Positions 12,224 through 23,099 are shown, numbered from the stretch's first letter. The stretch is 64,000 bases of DNA from Eutreptiella sp. 'Long Island Sound 2002' (GCA_964036045.1 OZ038379.1:18757017-18821016); one strand, 5' to 3'. Translations and numbers: made by a program. Notes: generated by a model from the sequence alone, not told the origin.

Positions 12224-12296
12224 AACCGGGGTTCGAACCCCCGACGACGACGAGCGCCACCCATGGCGCATACCACTAGACCGTCCATGCCTCTTA
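12224..12296 (-). repeat. tRNA-derived SINE-like promoter region
   Basis: On the minus strand, an A-box-like CGGTCTAGTGGTATG is followed at tRNA spacing by a perfect B-box context (GGGGTTCGAACCCC). Acceptor-stem pairing is not evident, so a functional tRNA is unlikely; a tRNA-derived SINE head is the better reading. The sequence downstream on the same strand (12223 to about 12080) may be the SINE body. Confidence 0.5.
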
Positions 12297-12299
12297 TGC

Positions 12300-14700
12300 T
12301 ATTTGGTGTAAGTATGGCTCAAACCTGACGGGACATTACCTCAGGGGAGGGGATCAACACTCACTAGTCCGAATTTGTCACCGGTGTGTGGCAGCCAGAA
12401 TAAGAGACCCGTGGGCTGTTCAGGTAGGATCGTGTGCTCACGTCCGTGCTGGGTGTGTTCAGCCTGCGACGTTATCTCGGCCGGGCCGGGGTTTGGGGCC
12501 GGGGGGGATGGGGGGGGGGGGGGGCGGTTGGTGGGTATGGAGTCCTTGTACCGCGTACCTGGCGAGCACCACCACGTGTCTCACTATACTGCGGTTGCCT
12601 CTTGGACTCGCGAGGCATCCGGGGACGGCCACTGCCATTGCAGATGCACAGGTGAAACAGTTGTGCGGTGCATTGTGCTGTGTCCTCTCACAGCGGCTGC
12701 TACTGGGGGCACGGCTCCACTGATGACCGCTGGGGTGGATGCCTTTTACGGAGGATGACAAGGCAGCCCGTGTATTTGGCCGGTCTCACTGTAGATCCTC
12801 ACACTGTGAAGCATGGACACTCCCTGGTCCATGCTCCCCCAAGCCTATGGCTGAGAGTCAGAACCCCCTTTTGGTAAGGGTCCCCTGCTACCCTCCTGGA
12901 AGAGTGACCTGTCAGGTCGAGGCACCAGCCACATACTCCTCTTGAGCATCCAGGGGCTCCACGCCACTGAGGACACTCCAGGTGTTCAACCCTGCTAGTC
13001 CAAAAGACCTCTCATGACAATGAAGGCCATGGACAATCCTGTTGGGCTATCCCACTCATACACGGCCATGGTTCACTAACTGAGGCTTATCTAGCTACCA
13101 TGGTTGTGTTGTTTGGTTGGGTCCACCTTTGCTGAGCGGGTGGCTTTTTTCACCCTCAGGTTCTTGGGTTGAGTCGGTCTCGCACTGTGAACAGGGATCG
13201 CGTCCGCATTGCGTGCAGGTAGCCGTGGCTCTTTTGGAGAGCGAGATGTAGCTGTATCTATTGCTTACTATTGCCGGTCATGCTGGTTTAGGAGACGCCA
13301 CGTCCTTGTCCCAAATTCTGAAGCCCAAACTGTGAAGTCTCAAACTCGGAGTACACACAACGATGATTATGAGGATGTGTAGGTTCCTCGTCTCGGATCA
13401 GTGGTGACGGGGGAGTGTGCTAACTCCTGCCCGTGCTGCCCCTATGGCCTATATGACATGATAGGGGTTAGTGACGGGCCGTGCAGACAGTGGACTAAGG
13501 TTAGGGACGAACAAACTTATTTGGCCTACATGTAGCACCTGTGCGTATCCGCACTTGTGGGTGACAACTGCAATGACTGGGGACCTATGAATGTTTGACC
13601 CGCCGGACGGCCGGACATTGAGGTGGCCATGGAAAGATGACCGACAATCTTCAGGCACGATATGCAAGGTTGGGGTACCCCCACTTACGTGACACAGAGA
13701 CGGAGACGAGTCAAGGAATGGAGGAGGTAGTGGCTCTAGCTACGACACCTCTACACCTGCTGACATTTTGAACCTAATACTATGCTCAAAGTGGGACGTC
13801 CAGGACCATCTGAATGAACTGGTACCCATGGCAGACCTCGTCTGCATGACGATGGCCATTGACACGTGTCGTCACGTGTTCCCAGAGACCACCGCCTGTG
13901 GACATGCATAACTTGCATGAAGTCTATGGCTATGCTTTCAACGGTTGTACATACGCTAGGCAATTGCCTAAGCGCATCTTCTTTGTTCATAGCTCGTCTG
14001 CGAACTTTCAACTCATGGGGCACCGGAACACAAAAAAAAATCCAATGTACACACCCCAGCTACACCAATATGGTTGCACTGGAAATGATGATTGTGCCCC
14101 TCTTTGGCACAATGGATGGTCGGTACCAATCAAGTGAATGGCCCTTCTAAAGCCCTTTTTAGCGCGTAATTTTGACGAATCTCCTCCACCCCGTTCCCTC
14201 AAATTTTCCCAATTTCCCCTTTACTCCCTAGTCCCCTCCATTTGCCCCCCATCCCCCCCCCCAGGCCCCCCCGAGTGAGCCTAATGAGAAGGGGCGTCGC
14301 AGTTGTCGGAACAGGCAAAGGAAGAAGAACCATGGTCACCCATTAAGCGGCCGAGACTTTGAGTTGTTGCTATGCTTAACCGGAGCTAACCCAACCAGCC
14401 CAAGAAATATTCAATAGCCAAATTGCGAACTCAAGGCAACATTCGGAACTGGTTGGCAATGGCCGTATGTGTGTGATGCGGGGGTATATAGTAGCTAAGT
14501 ATCCGGCGCTTCATTCCCCGCATTCTCCCAAGTTAGATGGGCCTAGATAGTGGGCCTCCACCACCAGGGACCGCAACCCCCTAGGCAAGTTGCTATCTGG
14601 ATGGGGCAGCCCCTCCAATGCTAGATCAAGTGAAAGAAAGTGGTTGCCAAGTCACGCTCTCCAAGAGAGCTTGACTTCCGCACTGCGGGTTGGGACCTAC
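12300..14700. other. Interval without a supportable gene
   Basis: No gene, tRNA or repeat family is recognised except a G-rich tract at about 12495-12530 and a C-rich stretch at about 14215-14275. Short open frames on both strands lack domains. Confidence 0.35.
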
Positions 14701-14711
14701 ACATGGCGGGG

Positions 14712-15000
14712 GCCGGGTGGGCGGGCAGTTGGTCAAGCCCAGAAGAGGCATATAGGCCGCCATGGGTGGGTGGGTGGGTGGGAAGACGCAAAAACTGCCC
14801 AAGAAAGAGGGCACGCAAACAAAAATTGAAACGAGGTTCCACTAGTGTTAGCGAAGGCACAAGAAGACAAGTTCTTCAGAGTTTGGGTATTCATTTTTGG
14901 TCTCAACCTTACACCATTCACTACCACCACCCACTACACACCCTCTACCCCGCCCCGCCACTGCCATGGTGCCATCGGGAAACCTGAAGGAAGCAAACTT
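14712..15000. repeat. Repeat C, copy 1 (about 290 bp)
   Basis: About 80% similar to 15266-15542 in the same orientation. Shared landmarks are gggcgggcagttggtc, a (gggt)n block, cacgcaaacaaaa, gaaacgaggttccactagtg and atggtgccat(c/t)gggaaac. Confidence 0.7.
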
Positions 15001-15265
15001 TGTTTTTTTGTAGGTTCCTGGCGCTCAAGGTGTCATTGAGTATACTCAGGAGAAGCCCGTATAGTAGAAGGTCCATTTATGTACAGTACGGGTGCACCCA
15101 AAAACTGAGTGGAACTGAGGCCCAAGCAACATGCAATCATAATGTGTGTTGATCCTTCCTACGGTAGTGCATTCGGTCAGCCACGCCCAATAGGCATTCA
15201 TTCTACCTTGAGGTGTGAGGTGTGAAAGTGTCATGCACAGAGCGGTATACAATGCTGCTTGGCGA

Positions 15266-15542
15266 GGGGGGTGGGTGGGCGGGCAGTTGGTCCACCCAAG
15301 AAGAGGGGGATACGCTGCCATGGGTGGGTGGGTGGGTGGGAACACACAAACACTGCCTAAGAAAGAGGGCACGCAAACAAAAGTTGAAACGAGGTTCCAC
15401 TAGTGTTTGCAAAGCACAATAAGACAAACTCCTCAGAAATTGGGCATTCAGTTTTGGCCTCGTCATTCATGCCCCCCCACGACACACCCCCACCCCGCCG
15501 CGCCACCGCTATGGTGCCATTGGGAAACCCAAAGGGTGCAAA
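15266..15542. repeat. Repeat C, copy 2
   Basis: Second direct copy of the repeat at 14712-15000, offset by about 555 bp. A shorter third copy of its centre (cacgcaaataaagttgaaac, then aaggttcaactagtg) lies at about 23020-23066, on the far side of the tyrosine-recombinase retroelement. Confidence 0.7.
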
Positions 15543-15910
15543 CCGAGTCCTAAAACGGAAGTACAAGCCCAAAAAAAAAACCCTCCACAAACCTCACCGC
15601 ACATACTGCACGGGCCAACAAGAAGAAAATGAAACTTACACTCCGGGTGGGGGGGGGGGGGGCAAGGATGCTGCTGTGTAGCTAGCACGCGCTCAACAGC
15701 CCTCGACGCCGGGCACGCCGCGAGACCGCCAAGCTGCGACACACTCAGCAAGCACGCCAAATGCTCCGCCGCCAATGCGGCCCTCCAACACACACTATGA
15801 AGGGGCAGGCCCCCCAACAATGCAAAGACTGCACCAAGTTGTGCTAAGGCAATGCTTCACGGGTACCCTCGGCGATGCTCAAAGGCATCCGTCAAGGGTG
15901 GGTGGGTGGG

Positions 15911-16017
15911 CCAGCATCTCTTAAATACAAAAGACAACTGTACAGACACCCACAGCAGACAATTCCATACTTAAAACAGCACAGACCAAACTTGGGTTTG
16001 CTTATCGCAAACCTCAA
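15911..16017. repeat. Repeat A, left copy of the DIRS-order element
   Basis: About 107 bp matching 22434-22540 at roughly 90%; shared landmarks include catctcttaaatacaaa, ttccatact, and gaccaaacttgggtttgct. Repeat B (ctaaggcaatgcttcacggg) lies just to its left at 15827-15865, separated by a GGGT-rich gap. Confidence 0.75.
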
Positions 16018-16029
16018 TTTGGTCTAAGT

Positions 16030-17570
16030 CATACCCATCCACAAGCAAAAGCACACGCACACGAAAACGATAACAGGCGTCGGTATGCGAGTTCTGGGCG
16101 CAAACACTCCCCTACACCGACGTGACGGGCGGGTCACGCAACTCTGGTAACTGTGAAGCGGGTAGTCGGGCCTCACCGCCCGTGCCGCGCAACATATACG
16201 CACACACACACGCACGTAACCCCACTGGTTCCCATGCTACCCCAACCCGTACGACCCTAGCTGCAGTACTCCGGCGCGTCTCTCATCATGCGCACCGGTA
16301 CATGCCGCGCGTACCAATCCTCCGCGATGGTTACCACCGCACGGTAAAGCCTCTCTCGACCCACTGCCCTGTCCCAACACCTCACTCCCTCACCCGGTCG
16401 TACAACCAGCGGTGGTGCTTGCAACAACTCCGGCCGCGGCATGCACAAGTACCAAGCCTCCCACACGTCCGGCAGCCACTGACTTCTGACCTCCACCGCC
16501 CTGTCCGGGTCGCGCCCCACGAAAACCATCCCATGCTGTGCGCACGCCAACCATCCAGAGTATGACAACCCCACCGCGTGCCCTGCATTGCCCGAAAGCA
16601 AACCCGGACACCATTCAACCAACACGACCAACCTGCACTGTGGTAGCTACCACCACCGCTCGGGTACCCACTGTCGCTCGCCCCGAAAGTCGAACAGCCC
16701 CCAGTTCTAGAGGGGCGACACCATACCGTACACCACCCCCTCGCCCGCGCCTACGAGGAAGTGCCTCCGGGGCGCCCTCCATGCAATTGACGCTGCCGCC
16801 CCATATCTCCACCGCAGTGCCGCCCGCACCACCGCCGGGGCCACCGCCAGCCCTGCCCCGGTAAACCTAATGGAAGCCGCAGGCCGAGTGGCCCCCACAT
16901 TGACGTAGTAATCAAACGCCCCCATCAGGAGCGCGATCAAGTCCAGGGACCCAGGGTACAACATGCAAACCGCATACAGAATGCACGTCGCGTGCACAAT
17001 CTTCCCCCAGCGTCGCACTCCCACAACTGCCGCCGACGGTTCCCTCGCCCACCCCCGCAAAATTGGCACTGGGTGGGCGCGCGCGATACCCCGTAGTCGA
17101 TCCTCCTCCCACCTCCCCCAATCGTGCTGGCGCCTACGTCGGCCCATATGCGATGGGGCCAACGGCGGCAACGGGTGACAGGACAGTAGTACAACCGGTC
17201 TCGGCATGTAAGAAAACGGCCGTGGTAGGGGGGCAAACGCATGCAAAAGGTAAAGAGAACACCAGCGCGTTCGCCCAATTACCGTACCACCTAAGTGCAA
17301 CCAATTCCACAACCCGCACGCTAAGGCTGGAGCACGTCCTTTCCCACATATCCCTTCAGCACCCTCCCCCGGTTCGGCCACAGGTTGACCGTTGTGTTTG
17401 TTTTTCGGCACCGGGTGAGGGAACGTCGGGGACCGGGGATCCGACGCCTCCTGCCACCTGCAACCACCCACGCCCGTTCGCCAACAAGCAGCGGGAACCG
17501 CCACGTATAAAGTACCAAAGAAAAGCGGGTCGTCGGACCGTTAACCCCACATGCCCTTGTAGCTGTTTTA
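16030..17570 (-). other. 3' interior of the DIRS-order element, no domain recognised
   Basis: GC-rich sequence downstream of the RNase H. Open frames such as 17504-16707 and 16631-16257 on the minus strand have many W, G and R residues but no recognisable motif. They may be remnants of an additional element ORF or chance frames. Confidence 0.3.
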
Positions 17571-18057
17571 TCACAGGCAGCCCCAGAGTCCATACATGCT
17601 GAACCAACATTGTGGGCCCCCCCGTCGCCAATCGCAAACGACGTGCGGCCGCCAACTGCGCCTTGCCGTAGTCCCCCCCCCCCACACCGATGAGATGCAG
17701 CTAAATGGATCCGCCGGGTTACACTCTCCCGTGACCCAACACAAATACAACATCCGCTCGGACCTCTGGCAACCGTGCACCAGACGTCGCAATATACGAT
17801 TTTGCACCCTCAATCTGACACTTGCTTTCCCTGCCGCAAAACTTTGCAATACCGAAAAGTTATCACCTACCATTCCCACTCTGTCCCAGCCGAAAGAGGA
17901 AACGAAGTTCACTATGTATTCCAAAGCCGCGTATTCGGCAATCTGCTGATTACACAATACCTCGTGCACAACCCCCACCCTCCCGCCCACCGTGTAGCCC
18001 CATAAGGCCATCCGCCACGTTCCCCCATCACACGCACCATCAAAAAAAAAAATACTC
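17571..18057 (-). pseudogene. RNase H domain of the DIRS-order element
   Basis: The order of RNase H motifs is clear: an acidic start (FDGACDGG), then QQIAEYAALEY (glutamate motif), VGDNFSVLQSF (aspartate motif), and CNPADPFS near the end (the N-x-A-D-x-x-S signature of DIRS-type RNase H). RNase H removes the RNA strand during reverse transcription. The reading frame joins the upstream RT only if one base of an 11-nt T tract (coding strand, 18042-18052) is skipped; as written the RT stops there. The downstream end is a TGA-type stop at 17571. Confidence 0.65.
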
Positions 18058-19290
18058 GGCCCAATCGCGTGGCTTCTTCAAAAAAACCAGAGGTTTCCAC
18101 ACCATTAGGCCCCAGGGCAGTAAACCTGCAAGGGTGTGTAAAAGATGTACCGGGGCATCGGCCAGGCACTGCGGCTGCCAGAGTATATGCGCCCACACCG
18201 GCGCCACGAACGGCAGCACTCCCCAACACGGACGCACGAACCACAACAACCTGCCCAAAAAACGCAGCAGCCGACGGCGTGTACAAGGGCCCACAGCCAC
18301 CTGCCACCACCGCGCCACCAAAGCATGCCAATTTCCACGTGCTGTGCATACTGTGGCGTTGTAGAAATCGAAAAACTTCCCAATCCAGGCTAAGCCAGTA
18401 ACTCCCTGGAGGGTCCTCTTCGGACTGACAATGGCTCCCGCCTCTTTCAGGTACGATGCAATGACACTCGCTTGCACACTGACCCACTTTCTGCCGTACC
18501 CAATAACAAAGACATTGTCCAGGTACACCAGCACTAACACCCCTTCCACCCCGGCCTCCCAAACTAGTCGAACCATCACGGCCTGGCAGATGGCCGGACT
18601 ATGCGTCCAACCGAAGGGAAGACAGTCAAAATTGTACAACAAACCGCCAATGGATACGCGGAAAGCGTCCGCAAACTCAATAGGGGTCTTCAACGACCAA
18701 AAGCAGTTGCTAAGGTCAATGTGACATGCACACAAAGCAAGCTCCTCCCCCACACATGGTGGGTCGGCTTTCAGCGAAGCCATTTGGTGTAAATGAAAAA
18801 TCACATCATCCCCCACCACTCCCACACAACCGGCCGGAACGAAGTCCATGTGTTCATTCCAATGCAGAATTTGTGAAAACGCCACAAGCTCAACGCTAGG
18901 GAAACGAAGGGGTGGGCTGCCGCCCCCTTGGGCCCTATTAAAAAGGACCATGTGGCAAATATAGCTTGCCTTTTCGCTGTTTTTGGGGATAGCAAAAAGG
19001 GACCCATTGGGGCCCAAACCGTCCGCATGACAGGGGCGGAGTACCCCCTGTCTAACCAATGCCGTGGCCAGGACTGCTGATTGACCCTGCACAGGCGACA
19101 AGGAGGAAAAAGATCATCTACTTAACTCCCCAAAACTCCCCGGCACCAAAGCCCTCCAAATGTCGGGGGGGATGCAAACATTACCCACAGGCCCCACACC
19201 CCTTTCCAAAAATTCCGTAGTCAAAGGCACCACGATCAACTTCGGGGAAGTGGAGTCCCTTGACCATATCAACCAGGCATCCCGCGTAAG
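18040..19290 (-). pseudogene. Reverse transcriptase of the DIRS-order element with a YLDN active site
   Basis: The 353-codon frame (19101-18040) contains RT palm motifs in order: HIDLSNCFW (first catalytic Asp, about residue 129), LPFGWTHSPAICQ (motif B equivalent) and VLVYLDNVFVIGYG, where the usual YLDD has its second Asp replaced by Asn. Further on, KRTLQGVTGLAWIG is the primer-grip side and RFLGRLLWF the thumb. An open stretch upstream (about 19290-19131: LIVVPLTTEFLERG, then CIPPDIWRAL) probably belongs to the same polyprotein but is separated by a stop. The RT copies element RNA into DNA. The Asn substitution predicts loss of metal binding. Confidence 0.7.
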
Positions 19291-19495
19291 CTACACAAAA
19301 AATTGACCGATATGCACTCCCGGGTGTGGTATACCCGTTTCCGACGAATGTTGCCATACCCTGAGCAGCAATACCAGTAGCCTCCCAAAAATCCAGCCAT
19401 CAGTGCCGCCGCCGCTTGGCGGGAGGTCGATCACGCCCCGTAGCCTGTTGCACCACTCCTGCACCGCTCCATCCCGGACTAGTTGCAAGAGCCAC

Positions 19496-20545
19496 TCAGA
19501 CAACTCCTAGCCCCACCGCTGCTGATGCCACGGGGCTCCCACCTCCAGCCCTGCGAACCCGGACGGTGCGCCGCACCTGGATTCTAGGTTGCTGAGGCGT
19601 GTCATCATCCGACAGTACAATGTACGCTCGCTTGGATCCAACGTCAGGCTCTTGTCCCACAGTTTGCTGTTCATCCCGAAATAATTCCGAAAACGCTGTA
19701 GGCCAGAAGTCGTGCCCCCGCGTTGTGCGCTTAACGAATTTGGAAGGTCCTGCCGGCCGGGGTAGCTTGATTGACGTCCATATTTTATACTCTTCGGGTG
19801 GTTGTGCGTAGTCTTCTGCCACTCTGCAGGACCTCCACCTACCCCACCACTGCCTGATCTTGCCGGGGAGCGCGAGGTATTTTTGTAAAGCAGCTCCCCC
19901 GCGCTTCCAACAATGCCACCTGTGATTCGCAAATTCCGTCCCCCTGAACCCGTACTCCAGGAACGACTCCAACCAAGGTGCCCCGGATGGGCACATGATG
20001 GGCGATCTGCGACGACCCGTGGATCCATAGTCACGGAGCCAGCGCGCCCACTTCGCGGAGTATGGGCCAAGCTCCCGCTGGACGACTTTGTCACCGTTCT
20101 TATTACACCGGAACCACACGGCCTCGTCCTCCATCCCTCTCCTTCTAACTCCGGACGCCTCCCCCACACGCCACAGGCACGTGAAGGAGAGGACTGCCAA
20201 GGCGTTTCCGGTCCACTGCTCCTTCGCGCGACAGGACTGGGCAAGTACGGACAATGCCTCTAGCCCTCCGTATGGCCGCTGCTCCTCCGTGTTTCGGATG
20301 GTGGACTTTGCCATGCGCCAATGTCTGGGCTGCACCACGCCGCTGACCCATCCCAGGTCCTCCAATGCCCGTACCGCGCTGATGGCCCCTCGCATGTACG
20401 ACCGTGATCTACCCTTGGCAAAGAGGGCCCGCAAATACCGGTCCAGTTGCTTGGAGTTGTCGATTCCATGTTGTGTGGTGGCAAGCGTCCCCAGTGCCCG
20501 GATGTGACTGGCGTAGTTACTTCTGGTTCCGGCGCTCCACGACAT
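19496..20545 (-). CDS. Tyrosine recombinase (YR) of the DIRS-order element
   Basis: An uninterrupted frame of 349 codons starting MSWSAGTRSNY. The N-terminal 110 residues look like the SAM-like core-binding domain (NYASHIRALGT, LDRYLRALFAKGRS). Catalytic positions follow: R126 in CLWRVGEASG; the box HCWKRGGAA (211-219), equivalent to the usual HxxRRGGA; GRWRSC (235-240), supplying the W/H position; and the nucleophile Y246 in VAEDYAQPP. The third residue after His211 is K214 where Arg is normally found. About 100 low-complexity residues extend beyond the catalytic domain. The enzyme would integrate a circular DNA intermediate by strand exchange. It lies upstream of the RT, which is not the usual DIRS or Ngaro order. 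Confidence 0.75.
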   Translation of the reverse strand: MSWSAGTRSNYASHIRALGTLATTQHGIDNSKQLDRYLRALFAKGRSRSYMRGAISAVRALEDLGWVSGVVQPRHWRMAKSTIRNTEEQRPYGGLEALSVLAQSCRAKEQWTGNALAVLSFTCLWRVGEASGVRRRGMEDEAVWFRCNKNGDKVVQRELGPYSAKWARWLRDYGSTGRRRSPIMCPSGAPWLESFLEYGFRGTEFANHRWHCWKRGGAALQKYLALPGKIRQWWGRWRSCRVAEDYAQPPEEYKIWTSIKLPRPAGPSKFVKRTTRGHDFWPTAFSELFRDEQQTVGQEPDVGSKRAYIVLSDDDTPQQPRIQVRRTVRVRRAGGGSPVASAAVGLGVV

Positions 20546-20715
20546 GGCGACAAGGGCGTCGGAGGACTCCGCGGGGTCTTGGCGATTAAGTCGTTTCCGA
20601 ACCGCCTACCAGGATGACCAGTCTACGAGCGCTCCCACAACTCCTTCCACCGCTCGCGACGTCGCCGCACCGACTTGCCCCCCTCCTCCTGTTCTTCCCC
20701 CCCGACTGGATACCG

Positions 20716-22124
20716 TCATTCGCAGTATGGACAGGCAAAAAACCAATGCTTCTTGCCCGGCGCCCCGTGGCTCTTGCATGTGCGGCAGCCCGTTGCTCGC
20801 GGGTCCGTCATGTCCCTCCTCTGCTGATTGTTATTCTTCGGGATCCAGATTCTTCGCCCGTTTTCATACGAAAACGTGCTCCTCAGGCTGGCTAGCCTCC
20901 GTCGGACTTCCTCAACAGGGACCGTAGTGTCGCCAAAATTTTCGGGCGGTTCTCCGGCCTCCTTGCGGGCCTCGCCCCACCGCCCGTGTTCTGACGGTAC
21001 GATGCATCGTACGATCCCATCGCCGATACCAGCAACACCCAGAGGCTCTCCACATAATTTGTGATCAAGGCTGGAATCGGGGGGCCCCCTTCGCCGTCCG
21101 TCCCTTCCATCGGGGCGGTTATGGCCTCCAACCAAGCCCCGACATCCAAATATCCGAGATCTTCGCCTCCTCCGGCGACATAACCAACTCTTCTTGGAGG
21201 TCTGACGATTTCCAGGCGGATGTGCACTCCATCATATTGGGATCCACCCTCTTTCCATCAAGCACCGCCTTAAAGAACACCAATAAAAGGCATACCCACT
21301 GCGGTTTATGATCCATCTCCATCAAAGCTAACAATTCCTTGTTACTCACAGGGGGAATTTTTCTTACCATCTCCCCTTTCCCCACTTTTACCACCTCCAC
21401 CCTCTTCTCCGGTTGCTCCAACTTCTTGAGAGCCTCGTTGATGCCATGGGACGGGGCCTCGCTTTCCTCCTCTACCGCCTTGGCGAAGTTTCCCGTGGTC
21501 ACGTCGAACTTCAGGTCCTCCAGCAAGCAATGGCACGCAATGTACTCCACCAACTGCACCGTCGTCAGTTCCGACCCATGCGCCTTGACAGCCTCTTCCA
21601 CCCACTCATCTCGCGTCTCGCCCAACGTATTGAGGTCGGTCTGGATCTCCATCCGCAACCTCATGAAGTTCTTCTTAGGCGCCAGAGGACTCGATTGGGC
21701 ATGAAGCCGCGATTGCGTACACTCCCGGAAAGAAATCATTTTCTTCCCTTTTCCCTTCTTTGCTCTTCTTCGCCTTGGATGCCAACGGCGTGCCATCCCG
21801 CGCCGTACCCTTGCGTTCCTCCTCTTCCCGCAAGGCCTCCCTGATCTCGTTTGGGGTAGCAAATCCAAGATGCATTACCCCTACCCCGCGCATGCGCACC
21901 TGCACGTGACCACCGTCGGGGGGTAGCCCCAATTCGTCCGCCAATACGTGCCGCCCGTACGTCATCCAGAAATCGTCCTCAGTACCGCCCCACTGCTGCA
22001 CAATCGCAAAACGAAGCTGGCGTGGATCCTCGGAGGGCACCTCCACCCAACCCCGTGGACCCTGCGTCCAAACGCGGCGAGAAGTCGGGGCTCGTGGACG
22101 ATCCGCCCGGGGTAGAACCTTCAC
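20716..22124 (-). pseudogene. Gag-like region of the DIRS-order element, three frameshifts
   Basis: Four overlapping frames (22124-21675, 21868-21119, 21227-20892 and 21135-20716) continue one another and together give about 450 residues. The first part contains WVEVPSEDPRQLRFAIVQQW; the middle is helical (LRMEIQTDLNTLGETRDEW, VQLVEYIACHCLLEDLKF); the end contains CRTCKSHGAPGKKHWFFACPYC, a CxxC...H...CxxC zinc-binding motif like the zinc fingers that end many Gag proteins. Role: particle formation and RNA binding. The repeated frame changes indicate decay. Its position just upstream of the recombinase supports the Gag assignment. Confidence 0.5.
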
Positions 22125-22433
22125 CCCTCCCCCCTAAGCTAGCCCCCCTGGTTGAGCCACTGGTTGACCGTTGTGGTTGTTTGGAGCACCAAGAGGGGTC
22201 GCCCAGGGCTTTAGGGATCCGGTGCCCCAATGTCTCAACCCCGCAAACCCCTCCCCCCCTTGGATCCGTTCGCTAGTCCCGTAGGGCTGATTTCCGTGGC
22301 CCCCTTTGATGGTATTCCGGACCGCCTCCGTCCCCCCGTTCGCCAGCTCTTGGACCCCCCCCCCATCAAATAATGGTTCCAACGGCCGTGCCACCACGAG
22401 GCGCTAGTCCTCCCGGCAAGCTGAAAGCCGAAC

Positions 22434-22578
22434 CCGGCATCTCTTAAATACAAAGGCCAATTGTACAGACACGCACAGCAGAAAATTCCATACTCAAAAC
22501 AGCATAGACCAAACTTGGGTTTGCTGATGGCAAACCTCAAACTGCACTAAGTTGTGCTAAGGCAATGCTTCACGGGTA
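22434..22578. repeat. Repeats A and B, right copy of the DIRS-order element
   Basis: Repeat A (22434-22540) is followed directly by repeat B (22540-22578), the reverse order of the left side although both are in the same orientation. Confidence 0.75.
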
Positions 22579-22905
22579 TGTCAAGGCATCCTCAGCGGCG
22601 GCATCAGTGGCATCTTCAGGGGTATCCTGAGCGTCATCCTCGGCGCCATCGGCAAAGGCATGCACAGGGGCATCCGTCGAGGCATTGTCAGTGGCATTGT
22701 CATCCGCAGCCTTGCACGCATCCTTAGCGGCGTCATCAGTGGTATCCTCAAAGGTATCCTCAATGGCATCCTCGGCGCCATCTACAAGGGCATGCTCGGG
22801 CACAGCTGTCGAGGCATCGCCAATGGCATCATCATCCACAGCCTTGAGGCCAGCCTTAGCGGCGTCATCAATGGCCTCCTCGGGGGTATCCTCGGCGGCA
22901 AAGTG
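22579..22905. repeat. Short-period minisatellite (ggcatcctc-type units)
   Basis: Degenerate units of 12-15 bp (ggcatcctcagcggc, ggcattgtcagt, ggtatcctcaaa) are organised in a duplicated block of about 126 bp: compare about 22640-22765 with about 22770-22895. On the minus strand it translates to an A/D/E-rich peptide, on the plus strand to G/I/L-rich repeats; neither looks like a gene. Confidence 0.65.
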
Positions 22906-23099
22906 TACTGGTCGCAGTCGGGCGGACCGGCGGTCCCATATCGACGTACTGCATCCTGGCACTTGGGCCCACGGGGACACGGCTATACATTCCTCCCATG
23001 AAAAGGCAGAAAAAAGTACCTGAAAAGAGGCCACGCAAATAAAGTTGAAACAAGGTTCAACTAGTGATATTCGTTGCCTGTACTCACTGCCTACATACT

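Larger units (their letters stand above)
15827..22578 (-). mobile_element. DIRS-order (tyrosine recombinase) retrotransposon, degenerate, order Gag-YR-RT-RH
   Basis: The minus strand carries a Gag-like region (22124-20716), tyrosine recombinase (20545-19496), reverse transcriptase (about 19290-18040) and RNase H (about 18057-17571). The interior is bounded by two repeat modules in direct orientation: B (15827-15865) then A (15911-16017) on the left, and A (22434-22540) then B (22540-22578) on the right. Elements of this order integrate as circles through the recombinase and lack an integrase. Several frameshifts and stops, plus changed catalytic residues, indicate an inactive copy. The 17.5-16.0 kb interior is GC-rich; a second internal similarity (ggttgaccgttgtg) links about 17383 and 22160. 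Confidence 0.7.

Noticed and set aside
16707-17504. 265-codon minus-strand ORF as an extra retroelement gene
   Set aside because: No conserved motif and strongly GC-driven composition; described only as element interior.
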